Shown here: in pieces, positions 8,792 through 17,093 of the stretch
Layout: each line of letters begins with the position of its first letter
How positions within the stretch are numbered: the first letter of the stretch is position 1
Assembly (NCBI RefSeq): GCF_014524545.1
Contig: NZ_CP053557.1
Span: 1,451,501-1,515,500, forward strand
Source: Exiguobacterium sp. Helios
GTDB taxonomy: Bacteria; Bacillota; Bacilli; Exiguobacteriales; Exiguobacteriaceae
DNA: 64,000 bases
Direction of reading: 5' to 3'
The notes under the pieces: generated by a model
What the model saw: only the letters and a program-made list of their open reading frames with translations
The model's database searches: none
What the model was told of the DNA's origin: nothing
Position numbers and translations under genes: made by a program

Positions 8792-10132
8792 ATGTCTAAA
8801 ACAGTTCCAACATCCTTTATCGTCGTCATCGGTATGATGCTGTTTGCCTTGTTTTTCGGAGCAGGCAATCTGATTTTTCCACCGATGCTCGGACAAATGG
8901 CGGGAGAAAATGTCTGGATTGCCAATGCCGGGTTCCTGGTTACAGGCGTCGGCTTACCGCTGCTTGCGATCTTAGCGTTTGCTTATTCCGGAGAAGCGGA
9001 TTTACGGGCGATGGCGTCGCGGGTCCACCCGGTCTTCGGTCTTGTCTTTGCCATCATCTTGTACTTAGCGATTGGTCCATTTTTTGCGATTCCGCGCGCT
9101 GGAACCGTTTCCTATGAAATCGGGATCAAACCATTTTTCGGGGAAGGCGCATCGTCGACACCGTTGCTGATTTTTTCGATTCTGTTTTATACGCTTGCCT
9201 GCCTGTTGTCGCTGAATCCGACAAAAATCGTGGATGTCGTCGGGAAAATTTTGACACCGATCAAGATTACATTCATCGGGCTGTTGATTCTCGTTGCCGT
9301 CATTAAGCCAATCGGAAGTTTTCAGAATCCTTTGACGACGTATCAGCACAACGCTTTTTTTAATGGTTTCCAGGAAGGCTATTTGACACTGGATGCCCTC
9401 GGAGCGTTTGTCTTCGGTATTATCATCATCTCGGCAATCAAGGAAAAAGGGGTCACGTCGAAAAAACAATTGCTCATTATTTGTTCGAAAGCAGCCCTGA
9501 TTGCGGCGAGTTTACTTGCCATCACGTATTCGGCCCTTGCCTTCATGGGGGCTTCCAGTGTCTCCAAAATTGGTCCGCTGACGAACGGAGCGGAAATCCT
9601 CTCAGCGGTGTCCGACTATTACTTCGGCGCATACGGCTCGATTTTACTCGGTCTGATGATTACGGTCGCATGTCTGACGACGAGTGTCGGTCTGATTACG
9701 GCCTGCGCCTCGTTCTTCGCGCTATTGTTACCAAAGATTTCGTACGTCAAGTGGACGATTGGACTGTCGATCTTCAGCGCGCTCGTTGCCAACATCGGTC
9801 TGACCCAGTTGATCGCGATTTCAAAACCGGTTCTGCTGACGCTTTATCCACTGGCAATCTGTCTGATTTTCCTGACGTTCCTGCATTCCGTTTTTAAAGG
9901 AAAACCGGCGGTCTACCAGGGAGCGATGTGGATGACGTTTGCCGTCAGTTTGTTTGATGGACTGAAAGTGGCAGAAGCACCGGTCGGACCGGTCTTGCGC
10001 GTTTTTGAAAACGTGTTGCCGTTCTTCTCCGTCGGACTCGGTTGGGTCGTTCCGGCCATCATCGGAGCCATCTTAGGCGGATTATTCGGGCGGAAAAAAG
10101 CCTACCGGCCGGAACAGTCACGCGTTGCTTGA
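8792..10132 (+). CDS. brnQ: Branched-chain amino acid:cation symporter
   Basis: A 446-residue membrane protein of the LIVCS family with about 12 hydrophobic segments. The N-terminal FALFFGAGNLIFPPMLG is diagnostic of BrnQ. It imports leucine, isoleucine and valine with Na+ or H+. I choose ATG 8792 because GTGGGGG lies 7 bases upstream; an in-frame ATG at 8756 falls inside the leader inverted repeat and has no ribosome site. It is a single-gene unit closed by a terminator. No T-box or other known leader is recognisable. Confidence 0.92.
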   Translation: MSKTVPTSFIVVIGMMLFALFFGAGNLIFPPMLGQMAGENVWIANAGFLVTGVGLPLLAILAFAYSGEADLRAMASRVHPVFGLVFAIILYLAIGPFFAIPRAGTVSYEIGIKPFFGEGASSTPLLIFSILFYTLACLLSLNPTKIVDVVGKILTPIKITFIGLLILVAVIKPIGSFQNPLTTYQHNAFFNGFQEGYLTLDALGAFVFGIIIISAIKEKGVTSKKQLLIICSKAALIAASLLAITYSALAFMGASSVSKIGPLTNGAEILSAVSDYYFGAYGSILLGLMITVACLTTSVGLITACASFFALLLPKISYVKWTIGLSIFSALVANIGLTQLIAISKPVLLTLYPLAICLIFLTFLHSVFKGKPAVYQGAMWMTFAVSLFDGLKVAEAPVGPVLRVFENVLPFFSVGLGWVVPAIIGAILGGLFGRKKAYRPEQSRVA

Positions 10133-10158
10133 GCAAAGATATTAATCCTATGGATGTT

Positions 10159-10194
10159 AAGCTGTTTCGATCTTGAATCGAAGCAGCTTTTTTG
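10159..10194 (+). terminator. Intrinsic terminator of brnQ
   Basis: A 13-bp stem with one G-U pair (10159-10171 with 10177-10189) and a 5-base loop is followed by a T run. Confidence 0.88.
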
Positions 10195-10237
10195 CTGTCT
10201 GTCACATCATCATCGATGGAAACAAATTGGAATGGTA

Positions 10238-10268
10238 TTGACAAAAGGAGGAGGAACGATGATATAGT
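10238..10268 (+). promoter_or_regulatory. Promoter of the Fur-controlled heme-oxygenase-like gene
   Basis: TTGACA at 10238-10243 is perfect. The best -10 is TATAGT at 10263-10268 with a 19-base spacer (or GATATA at 17). A Fur box follows immediately. Confidence 0.5.
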
Positions 10269-10277
10269 ATTGTTGCA

Positions 10278-10296
10278 AATGAGATTCATTATCAAT
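10278..10296 (+). promoter_or_regulatory. Fur box upstream of the heme-oxygenase-like gene
   Basis: The 7-1-7 core TGAGATT-C-ATTATCA (10280-10294) has a perfect right half and a degenerate left half. It covers the expected transcription start, so iron-loaded Fur would repress. Confidence 0.65.
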
Positions 10297-10314
10297 TAAA
10301 AGGGAGTGGTTTTT

Positions 10315-10632
10315 CTGTTCATCCAACTTAAAACAATTCGGGTGGAAACCGGTCATGCGGAGTCGATGATTGAACGATTCGCAGGCGAAGGCATCATCGA
10401 ACAACAACCCGGCTTCATCGATCTCAGTGTCCTGCAAAAAAAGCGGACGCGGGGCGAAGAAGAAGTCATCGTACTGATTCGCTGGGAGTCGGAACAGGAC
10501 TGGAAAGCGTGGGAGACGAGTGACGTCCATCTTGCAGGTCACCGTGCACGTCGTGGTCAACCGGTGCCGTCGTTCATTTTAGGAAGTGACCAGCAGTATT
10601 ACGATGTTCTGGGTCAAAAAGGCAAACGCTGA
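10315..10632 (+). CDS. IsdG/HmoA-like antibiotic-biosynthesis-monooxygenase-fold protein, probable heme-degrading enzyme
   Basis: A protein of about 105 residues with the ABM fold. The pattern IERF...QPGF...VLIRWESEQDWKAWETSD..LAGH resembles IsdG/IsdI and HmoA, which open heme to release iron. A Fur-type site and promoter lie directly upstream. The start is unusual: AAAAGGGAG ends near 10306 and the codon at ribosome-binding distance is CTG 10315, giving M-F-I-Q-L-K. The only other candidate, GTG 10306, overlaps the ribosome site. Heme cleavage is inferred from family and iron control. Confidence 0.7.
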   Translation: MFIQLKTIRVETGHAESMIERFAGEGIIEQQPGFIDLSVLQKKRTRGEEEVIVLIRWESEQDWKAWETSDVHLAGHRARRGQPVPSFILGSDQQYYDVLGQKGKR

Positions 10633-10670
10633 GAAAAAGACCGATCCGTCCACTTGCGGCGAATCGGTCT
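10632..10670. terminator. Bidirectional terminator between the heme-oxygenase-like gene and the permease pair
   Basis: AGACCGAT (10638-10645) pairs with ATCGGTCT (10663-10670). Read on the minus strand the stem is followed by TTTTTC, making it a good end for the permease operon; on the plus strand the T tract is weaker. Confidence 0.75.
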
Positions 10671-10674
10671 GCCT

Positions 10675-11670
10675 TTATTTTCGGAACAATAACACGATGA
10701 AATAAGGTGCGCCAAGGATTGCGATGACAATCCCGACCGGAATGTCGGCCGGAGCAAGCAGGTTTTTCCCGATCAAGTCTGCGAGCAACACCAGCAGGCT
10801 GCCGAGCAGGGCAGCGACCGGAATCAGACTGTAATGGTTCGGTCCGACAAGACGCCGGGCAATGTGCGGGGCGAGCAGACCGATAAAGGAAATTCCGCCA
10901 CCGGCAGCGACGCAGGAACCGGCAAGTGCGGCAGCGATCAATAAGATCCGTTTCCGTGTCTGTTCGACTCGGAGTCCTAACGTTTGCGGGAGCGAGCCGC
11001 TCAGTTGCAACAGATTCAACGGCCGGCTGTGTAAAAAGGCAAGCGGCACCAAACAGACGATCCAGGGTGCAAGCGTCAAAACGGATGACCAATCCGCCTG
11101 CCAGATGCTTCCGGTCAACCAGACCGTCGCCTGCTGAAAATCGCGCGGATCCATCTTCAACTGAAAAATGATCAGGAGGGCGCCGCACAGGGCGTTGATT
11201 CCGACGCCGATCAACAACAGACGTCCCGGTTGGACCGCTTTTCCCGCTAATCGGTAAATCGTCCAGGCGACAAGCGTCGCACCGACAAAAGCGACGAACG
11301 GCAGAATCGGAAGTTGATGTGTAGCGGAGCGAAAGAAAAACAGTGTCAAGACAACGAACAATCCGGCACCGGCATTGATTCCGAGAATGCCGGGATCGGC
11401 GAGGGCATTGCGTGACATCCCTTGAAGTAGTGTCCCGGACACTGCTAGTCCGGCACCGATCAACAATGCGAGTAACATCCGCGGTAACCGGAGATCGATG
11501 AGAATCAGCCGTTCAGATTCCGTTCCTTGTCCGATCAACGTTCGGCCGATCGCGCTAAACGAAACGGGAAGAATCCCGGTCGACAGACTGTACACAAATG
11601 TCAAAATGAGCAGACTACATAAACAAAACAGCGTCAATCGCGCCTGTTTTACCGCATGCCAGACATCCAT
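10675..11670 (-). CDS. FecCD-family siderophore ABC permease (second of pair)
   Basis: A 331-residue permease with about ten membrane segments. GRTLIGQGTESERLILIDLRLPRMLLALLIGAGLAVSG-type sequence and GISFIGLLAPHIAR are hallmarks of the FecCD/BtuC family. Start is ATG 11670, overlapping the upstream stop (TGATG), so the two permeases are made together as a heterodimer. The frame stays open upstream, but that part is out of frame with the first permease and has no membrane character. The petrobactin locus alongside suggests ferric petrobactin as cargo (inference). No ATPase gene follows. Confidence 0.9.
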   Translation of the reverse strand: MDVWHAVKQARLTLFCLCSLLILTFVYSLSTGILPVSFSAIGRTLIGQGTESERLILIDLRLPRMLLALLIGAGLAVSGTLLQGMSRNALADPGILGINAGAGLFVVLTLFFFRSATHQLPILPFVAFVGATLVAWTIYRLAGKAVQPGRLLLIGVGINALCGALLIIFQLKMDPRDFQQATVWLTGSIWQADWSSVLTLAPWIVCLVPLAFLHSRPLNLLQLSGSLPQTLGLRVEQTRKRILLIAAALAGSCVAAGGGISFIGLLAPHIARRLVGPNHYSLIPVAALLGSLLVLLADLIGKNLLAPADIPVGIVIAILGAPYFIVLLFRK

Positions 11671-12677
11671 CAGACGGACAACTCCTTTCGGCGGGCGAGA
11701 TAAAGGAAGTAGGGTACTCCGACCAGGGCGGTGACAGCTCCAAGCGGAGTTTCGAACGGCGGATTGATCATTCGTGCCAGCAGGTCGGAAGCAATCAACA
11801 ACGTCATGCCGAGCAGGGCGCTGACCGGCAGCAACAGGTAATAGTTCGTCCCGACTAAAAAGCGACTGATATGGGGAATGATCAAGCCGACAAAGCCGAT
11901 GACACCGGCGACCGACACGGCAACACCGGCAAGCAGGACGATGCTGCAAAATCCAAGCAGCCGGACTTTCGTCAACGAGGACCCCAGCCCGGTCGCAACA
12001 TCTTCTCCGAGCGAGAGGACTGTCATGCTGCGGGCGATATGTAAGGAAATGAGGAGTCCAAGCAGGACGACCGGAAGCAAGACCAACACGTGCGCCCATT
12101 TTGCCCCGGATAACCCGCCGGCATACCAAAAGCTGAGATCTTGGGCGACTTGGTGAAACAGGGTGATGCCGGTCGACAGAGCGCTGAATAAAGCACTCAG
12201 TGCCGAACCGGCTACGGTCAACGTGACCGGTGAAAAGCGTCCGCGGGCAAATACTGTGATCAGCAAAATGACAGCTGTCCCAAGTGCGGCGCCACCAAAC
12301 GAAAAGGCAAGCGAAGTCACAAATGAATGCTCCGAGACAAAGGCCAGCGACAAGGCGACTCCAAGTCCTGCTCCGTGGGTGATGCCAAGCAGGGAGGGGT
12401 CAGCCAGCGCATTCCGGGTCAACCCTTGCATCATCGTCCCCGACAGCGCCAAAGCAATACCGACAAGCCCGGCGCAAATCAGACGCGGAAGCCGGACTTC
12501 TTGAACGAGTTGATGCTGCAGATTACCGGCGTCAAAGGAATGAAACGAGGCAAGGACGGTCGCCCGGGAAATCGGCACGGCACCGTAAAACAAGGACAGT
12601 GTACTTAGTAGCGTGAGCAGTCCAACCGTGAGAGCAACAATCGTCAGGATTGAGCGTGGTCGAACGGATGTAGTCAT
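11670..12677 (-). CDS. FecCD-family siderophore ABC permease (first of pair)
   Basis: A 335-residue FecCD permease with about ten membrane segments. VRLPRLICAGLVGIALALSG and GVIGFVGLIIPHISRFLVG are family hallmarks. ATG 12677 follows AGGAGAG. It is the promoter-proximal gene of a two-gene operon divergent from the AraC/binding-domain regulator, with a Fur box in the shared gap. It is likely the ferric-siderophore channel working with the lipoprotein encoded at 14354-15271. Confidence 0.9.
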   Translation of the reverse strand: MTTSVRPRSILTIVALTVGLLTLLSTLSLFYGAVPISRATVLASFHSFDAGNLQHQLVQEVRLPRLICAGLVGIALALSGTMMQGLTRNALADPSLLGITHGAGLGVALSLAFVSEHSFVTSLAFSFGGAALGTAVILLITVFARGRFSPVTLTVAGSALSALFSALSTGITLFHQVAQDLSFWYAGGLSGAKWAHVLVLLPVVLLGLLISLHIARSMTVLSLGEDVATGLGSSLTKVRLLGFCSIVLLAGVAVSVAGVIGFVGLIIPHISRFLVGTNYYLLLPVSALLGMTLLIASDLLARMINPPFETPLGAVTALVGVPYFLYLARRKELSV

Positions 12678-12698
12678 AGACGTCTCTCCTTTTTAATT

Positions 12699-12717
12699 GA
12701 GAATCAGATTCATTATC
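12699..12717. promoter_or_regulatory. Fur box between the permease operon and the regulator
   Basis: This 19-mer matches GATAATGATAATCATTATC at 15 of 19 positions. It lies 22 bases before the permease start and can control both divergent units. Confidence 0.75.
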
Positions 12718-12781
12718 AACGCGATTAAACGTACATCGAAGACCAATTTTTTGTCAAATGTTTTTTTAGGGAGTGGGCAGG

Positions 12782-14266
12782 ATGGAGTTACAGATCAAAC
12801 CGTTACCAATCAAGAAGCACTGGTTGCTTGAAGGCGATCGGCGATCAGTCAAGCCGGGACTGGTTATCGTTGTTGCAGGGAGCGGATTTTTATACAGCAA
12901 CCGGCACCGGTTATACCCGGGCGATGCCGTCTGGATCGAACAAATCGACGAAGTATTGCCGGCTGCAAAAGAGACTTGTTTGTTCTACCACCTGACGTTG
13001 ACGGGACACCGGTGTGCCCTGTATCGGCAAGATGCAGACATCCTGCATGACTGGTTACGGCAACTGCATGTCAGCCCGACTTCGGAACAGGAAGGGTTGA
13101 CTCAACTACGAATTCTGTATCAACTGCTTGAGACATTGAACCGCGAACAGGAGAATCATGTGTTTGAGGAAGTGGTCGCTTCGTGGCTGAAGGACTTGTC
13201 GATGAAAAGGTCCGTCCATGAGCTGGCGCTTGATCTCGGAATGTCGGTACCGACATTTAACCGGCTGTTCAAAGAGCGGTATCACGCCACACCAAAAGAA
13301 TATGTGACGCAACTGCGGATTCGCACGGCAAAAGAGTGGATGCTCGCTTCACACGAGATGACGTTGGCGCAAATCGCACAAAAAGTGGGGCTGCAGGACG
13401 AATTTTACTTCAGCCGCCTCTTCAAAAAACGGACCGGTCTGTCGCCGACCCATTTTTTACAACGGATTACGCCCCGGATCGGCATTGCCAGCCGCCTCTT
13501 GTTGCAGGATCATCTGTTGGCACTTGGTCTGCAACCGATTTTGGCACCGAGTTATCCGACGGAATACGGAGCAAGCGGATTACCCGTGTTTTTGACCGGA
13601 CTGGACGGAACCCGGTTGTACGACGCGAATCAACCGCTTCAGCGGGAATGGTTCGAGACGACGGCACTGGATTTGATTATCAAGACACCGAGTTTAGAGA
13701 AGGGACAGGATATCAGCTGGTTGCCGGCTGACCATGTCCTTGAACTGCCGCATCAAACCTGCTGGAGTGAATATCTCCGACTGATTGCCGTAGCGACGAA
13801 TCGGGAAGACCGGCTCGAGCCGATCGTCGCGCAGATTACAGCGCTCGAACAAACGGTCAAGGAACGTTTGGCGTGGAACAAGACCGGAACATGGGCTGTC
13901 GTCTGGATTCGACCGGACGAGGTGCGTTTATACGGGATGAAGCAACATACGATGCTTGATTTTTTATTTCATGATTTGGGTCTGAAACCGGCACCGGGAT
14001 TACCTGAAGCCATTTATGAGATTGTCACGCTGGAGACGTTACAACGAGTTGATCCCGAAAACCTGTTGATCTTATGGAGTCAACCGGTTGATGTCGAGCG
14101 GATTCAGCAAGAATCGACATGGCAGACCTTGCAGGCGGTCAGGCGCCATCAAGTCTATTATCCGGACAGCGTTGATTGGGATCCTTGGGGACCACTCGGA
14201 CGCACCCACATGCTGAAGCAATTGTTAGACTATATTGAAAATGAACCACGCTTGATTTGTCCATGA
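12782..14266 (+). CDS. Btr-like AraC activator with fused siderophore-binding domain
   Basis: A 494-residue protein in three parts: an N-terminal cupin-like region (about 1-130), two AraC helix-turn-helix units (about 140-240; VHELALDLGMSVPTFNRLFK and IAQKVGLQDEFYFSRLFKK), and a C-terminal periplasmic-binding-protein-type domain (about 250-490). This architecture is that of B. subtilis Btr, which binds bacillibactin in the cytosol and activates its uptake genes. Here the neighbours make petrobactin, so petrobactin is the inferred signal. ATG 12782 follows AGGGAG by 8 bases. Confidence 0.85.
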   Translation: MELQIKPLPIKKHWLLEGDRRSVKPGLVIVVAGSGFLYSNRHRLYPGDAVWIEQIDEVLPAAKETCLFYHLTLTGHRCALYRQDADILHDWLRQLHVSPTSEQEGLTQLRILYQLLETLNREQENHVFEEVVASWLKDLSMKRSVHELALDLGMSVPTFNRLFKERYHATPKEYVTQLRIRTAKEWMLASHEMTLAQIAQKVGLQDEFYFSRLFKKRTGLSPTHFLQRITPRIGIASRLLLQDHLLALGLQPILAPSYPTEYGASGLPVFLTGLDGTRLYDANQPLQREWFETTALDLIIKTPSLEKGQDISWLPADHVLELPHQTCWSEYLRLIAVATNREDRLEPIVAQITALEQTVKERLAWNKTGTWAVVWIRPDEVRLYGMKQHTMLDFLFHDLGLKPAPGLPEAIYEIVTLETLQRVDPENLLILWSQPVDVERIQQESTWQTLQAVRRHQVYYPDSVDWDPWGPLGRTHMLKQLLDYIENEPRLICP

Positions 14267-14299
14267 AAGTTGATTGGTTCGTCCATGTTGCTCTTTAGT

Positions 14300-14318
14300 G
14301 ATAATGATTATCATTACT
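14300..14318 (+). promoter_or_regulatory. Fur box upstream of the siderophore-binding lipoprotein
   Basis: GATAATGATTATCATTACT matches the 19-base Fur consensus at 16 positions and is flanked by further symmetrical bases. A candidate promoter (TTGATT 14270-14275 with TTTAGT 14294-14299) runs into it. Confidence 0.85.
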
Positions 14319-14353
14319 AATGAAGAACGAGAGTGAGAGGGGAAAAGAACCAC

Positions 14354-15271
14354 ATGAAAAAAATCATCAGTGTCACATCCGTCCTCGCGACGTGTGTTGT
14401 ATTAGCCGCCTGTGGAGGCGAGGCCAGCGAACAACCGACAAAAAAAGCAGCTGCCGTCCACACTGTTGAACATATTTTTGGAAAGACAGAAGTTCCGAAT
14501 GATCCGAAAAAAGTGGTTGTCCTGTCGCACGTCTCGTGGGAAGGATCGCTCGTCTCCGTCGGCGTCAAACCGTATGCGGTGATGGCATACGATAATGAGT
14601 TTCCACCACACTTGACGAAAGAACTCAAAGGGACAAAGGCATTGCCGTACGCGGACGAAATCAATCCGGAAGAAATCGTCAAACTGGATCCGGACTTGTT
14701 GATCATCAGTGACCGGTACAAACCGCTGTATGACAAACTGGCGAAAACGATCCCGACAGTCGCCGTCGAGGTGGGTGGTGACTGGAAAGAAGATCACCTG
14801 AAAGTCGCGGAAGCGGTCAACAAGAAAGAAGAAGGACAAGCAGTCATCGATGACTTGGCGAAAGAAGCAAAAGACATCGGTCAACAGATCAAGGAAAACG
14901 TCAAGGACGAGACCTTCATGGCGGTCTCGGTCAACAAAAAAGATATTCGGGTCTACGGTCTGACGAACCACGCGACGAACTCGCTGTTGTTTGATGATAT
15001 CGGGCTGACACCGACGAAAGGTCTCCCAAAAGACTTCGGGGAAAACATTTCGATCGAAGGACTGGCGAAATATAATCCCGACCACATCATTGATCTGTCG
15101 TACTTCAACAGTGGACCGTACTACGATGAAGTGACGAACGGAAAGGTCTGGAAAGGGCTGACAGCAGTCAAAAAAAATCAAGTCCACCAATTGTCGACGA
15201 CGTGGGGCTTCTGGGATCCAATCGAACGCCAAAAAGGATTAACAGAACTTGAAGACGTCTTATTGAAATGA
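14354..15271 (+). CDS. Ferric-siderophore-binding lipoprotein, probably for petrobactin
   Basis: A 305-residue protein with a lipoprotein signal (LAAC, Cys20) followed by a PF01497-type periplasmic-binding fold. Similar proteins are FatB, FpuA and YclQ. It would capture ferric siderophore outside the membrane for the FecCD permeases encoded 1.7 kb upstream on the other strand. ATG 14354 is preferred to an upstream in-frame GTG because the signal peptide then begins MKKIIS. It has its own Fur box and ends at a strong terminator, so it is a single-gene unit. Petrobactin as ligand is inferred from the asb genes that follow. Confidence 0.88.
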   Translation: MKKIISVTSVLATCVVLAACGGEASEQPTKKAAAVHTVEHIFGKTEVPNDPKKVVVLSHVSWEGSLVSVGVKPYAVMAYDNEFPPHLTKELKGTKALPYADEINPEEIVKLDPDLLIISDRYKPLYDKLAKTIPTVAVEVGGDWKEDHLKVAEAVNKKEEGQAVIDDLAKEAKDIGQQIKENVKDETFMAVSVNKKDIRVYGLTNHATNSLLFDDIGLTPTKGLPKDFGENISIEGLAKYNPDHIIDLSYFNSGPYYDEVTNGKVWKGLTAVKKNQVHQLSTTWGFWDPIERQKGLTELEDVLLK

Positions 15272-15286
15272 CCAGATGAAGAGCAG

Positions 15287-15321
15287 GAGAAAGAACGGGG
15301 AAACCCGTTTTTCTCTTTTTT
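15287..15321 (+). terminator. Terminator of the binding-lipoprotein gene
   Basis: A long stem (15287-15299 with 15304-15315) closed by a GAAA tetraloop is followed by six T residues. The T run continues into the -35 of the asb promoter. Confidence 0.88.
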
Positions 15322-15346
15322 GACAGTGAGAATGATTATCAATTGT
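15320..15346 (+). promoter_or_regulatory. asb operon promoter -35 and Fur box
   Basis: TTGACA (15320-15325) is a perfect -35, although the -10 region is poor. The Fur-like 19-mer at 15328-15346 matches the consensus at 13 of 19 and includes the intact word AATGATTATCA. It lies within the promoter, as expected for iron repression. Confidence 0.65.
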
Positions 15347-15365
15347 TAGAAGGAGTGTGACAGTC

Positions 15366-17093
15366 ATGACGACACGTACAGAACGAACTGAAGAGATTGC
15401 AACCCATGCAACGCTCCAAGCTTTCGGCAACAGCTACCTCCGTGAAGTCGACATGATCGAGTGGTTCATTCCAACAGATGAGGAGAACATCTGGTTCGGT
15501 GAGACGGCCTGCCGGATCGACGTCGGGATCATCTATGTCCTAGAAATCCGACGCCGTTCAAGGATCGGGCGTCACGAAATCGGACGGATTTACCGGCAAA
15601 CGAGCTGCGGATGGACGGAGGAAGCACCATTGACCTTCATCATTGCCTGTTGCCAACATCTGCAACGGCATGCTCCCGGCGTAACAGATTTATTGTACCG
15701 GGTCCTCGACAGTCACCGGTGTATGTGTCACGTCATCGCGCATGAGCTGAATGAGCCGATTTGCCCTGAGACGTTTCTTGAACACGAGCAGACGGTCCGG
15801 TTCGGACATTGGTTCCACCCGACACCGAAAAGCCGGGTCGGAATGCATGACTGGGAGCAAGTCGCGTATGCACCGGAATTCAGGAACGGGTTCCAACTCG
15901 ATTATTTTGCGGTTGATGAATCCCTGCTGACGGAAGCCAGTGCGACGAATCAACGGATCAGCGAACAGATGCGGAAGCAACTCGGATCAGCAGTAGCACT
16001 GTCAGCGTCAGAACGCCTGTTACCCGCGCATCCTTTGCAGGCGCAACATCTTTTGTTGCAACCGACTGTGCAACAGTTGATCGCGACGAACGAACTTCGC
16101 CATCTCGGCCGACTGGGTCCGACGTACTTCGCGACATCTTCAATCCGGACGATCCTGCAAGCGGATCGGTCGCATATGCTGAAGTTTTCGATTCCGGTCC
16201 AGGTCACCAATTCGCGTCGCGTCAATAAACGGCATGAACTGACTGCGGGACTCGTCATGCGGCGTCTCGCCGAACAAATTTCGTTTCCGGACGGCTTTTC
16301 GATTACCCATGATCCGGCATACGCAACGGTTCAGACCGGTGCAGACGAGTCCGGTTTTGAAGTCATCTACCGCGAAGCCCAAGGAGATGCAATCAACGTC
16401 GCGGCACTCGTTCAGGAACCGCTCGATCAAGAACAGTCCGTCCTAGCATCGCTCGTCTTGAAGTCAAAGCGAGCGGATCAATCGCTGCCTCAAGCGGCCC
16501 GGGACTGGTTCGAGACGTATATCGAACTGACACTCGGGACCTTGGTCGAGTTGTATGAACACTACGGGATTGCGCTCGAAGCGCACCAGCAAAACAGTCT
16601 GATCCGGTTTGAACACGGACGTCCTGTCAGCTACCAGTTTCGCGATAATCAGGGGTATTATCTCGCCCGTTCGAACAAAAACCAGCTAATCCACCTCGAA
16701 GCCTCACTGGCAGACGCACCGGAATTGTTCTACGACGAAACGACGATCAAGGAGCGGTTGACGTATTACATGATCTGGAATCACTTGGCCGGTCTGATCC
16801 ATCGGTTTGACCGCGACGGCTTGCTTGCGGAATCAACGATGCTCGAGTGGGTCGGAACGTGGTGCGATCAAAAAATTCAGATCTTATCGGGACGTGGCAA
16901 GGATTGGCTCGAATATGTCCGTTCACGGCCGACGTTACCGTATAAAGCGAACTTGTTGACACGGCTCCATGCGCTCGACGAACTCGAAGTCAGCGGCGAG
17001 CGGGTGATCTTCATCGAAATCGACAATCCATTACACCGGGAGGTCCGCCATGCGAACGACGAACGAACGACGTGTCTGCAAACAACTTCTTGA
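15366..17093 (+). CDS. asbA: Petrobactin synthetase AsbA (NIS synthetase)
   Basis: A 575-residue IucA/IucC-family NRPS-independent siderophore synthetase. Family motifs are present: GHWFHPTPKSRVG, LPAHPLQAQHL, SSIRTILQ and the C-terminal EAHQQNSLI. In the known pathway AsbA adenylates citrate and joins it to spermidine. ATG 15366 has AGAAGGAG 10 bases upstream; an in-frame GTG at 15357 is too close to that site. First gene of a six-gene, mostly overlapping operon in the order of the Bacillus anthracis asb cluster. Confidence 0.9.
   Translation: MTTRTERTEEIATHATLQAFGNSYLREVDMIEWFIPTDEENIWFGETACRIDVGIIYVLEIRRRSRIGRHEIGRIYRQTSCGWTEEAPLTFIIACCQHLQRHAPGVTDLLYRVLDSHRCMCHVIAHELNEPICPETFLEHEQTVRFGHWFHPTPKSRVGMHDWEQVAYAPEFRNGFQLDYFAVDESLLTEASATNQRISEQMRKQLGSAVALSASERLLPAHPLQAQHLLLQPTVQQLIATNELRHLGRLGPTYFATSSIRTILQADRSHMLKFSIPVQVTNSRRVNKRHELTAGLVMRRLAEQISFPDGFSITHDPAYATVQTGADESGFEVIYREAQGDAINVAALVQEPLDQEQSVLASLVLKSKRADQSLPQAARDWFETYIELTLGTLVELYEHYGIALEAHQQNSLIRFEHGRPVSYQFRDNQGYYLARSNKNQLIHLEASLADAPELFYDETTIKERLTYYMIWNHLAGLIHRFDRDGLLAESTMLEWVGTWCDQKIQILSGRGKDWLEYVRSRPTLPYKANLLTRLHALDELEVSGERVIFIEIDNPLHREVRHANDERTTCLQTTS

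Noticed and set aside
11671-12129. The reading frame of the second FecCD permease stays open for 153 codons upstream of its ATG.
   Set aside because: That part is out of frame with the first permease, low in hydrophobicity, and the real start follows the coupled TGATG junction.
14402-15232. A 276-codon open frame antisense to the siderophore-binding lipoprotein gene.
   Set aside because: Amino acid content is unnatural (strings of F, R and D), and no start signals are present.
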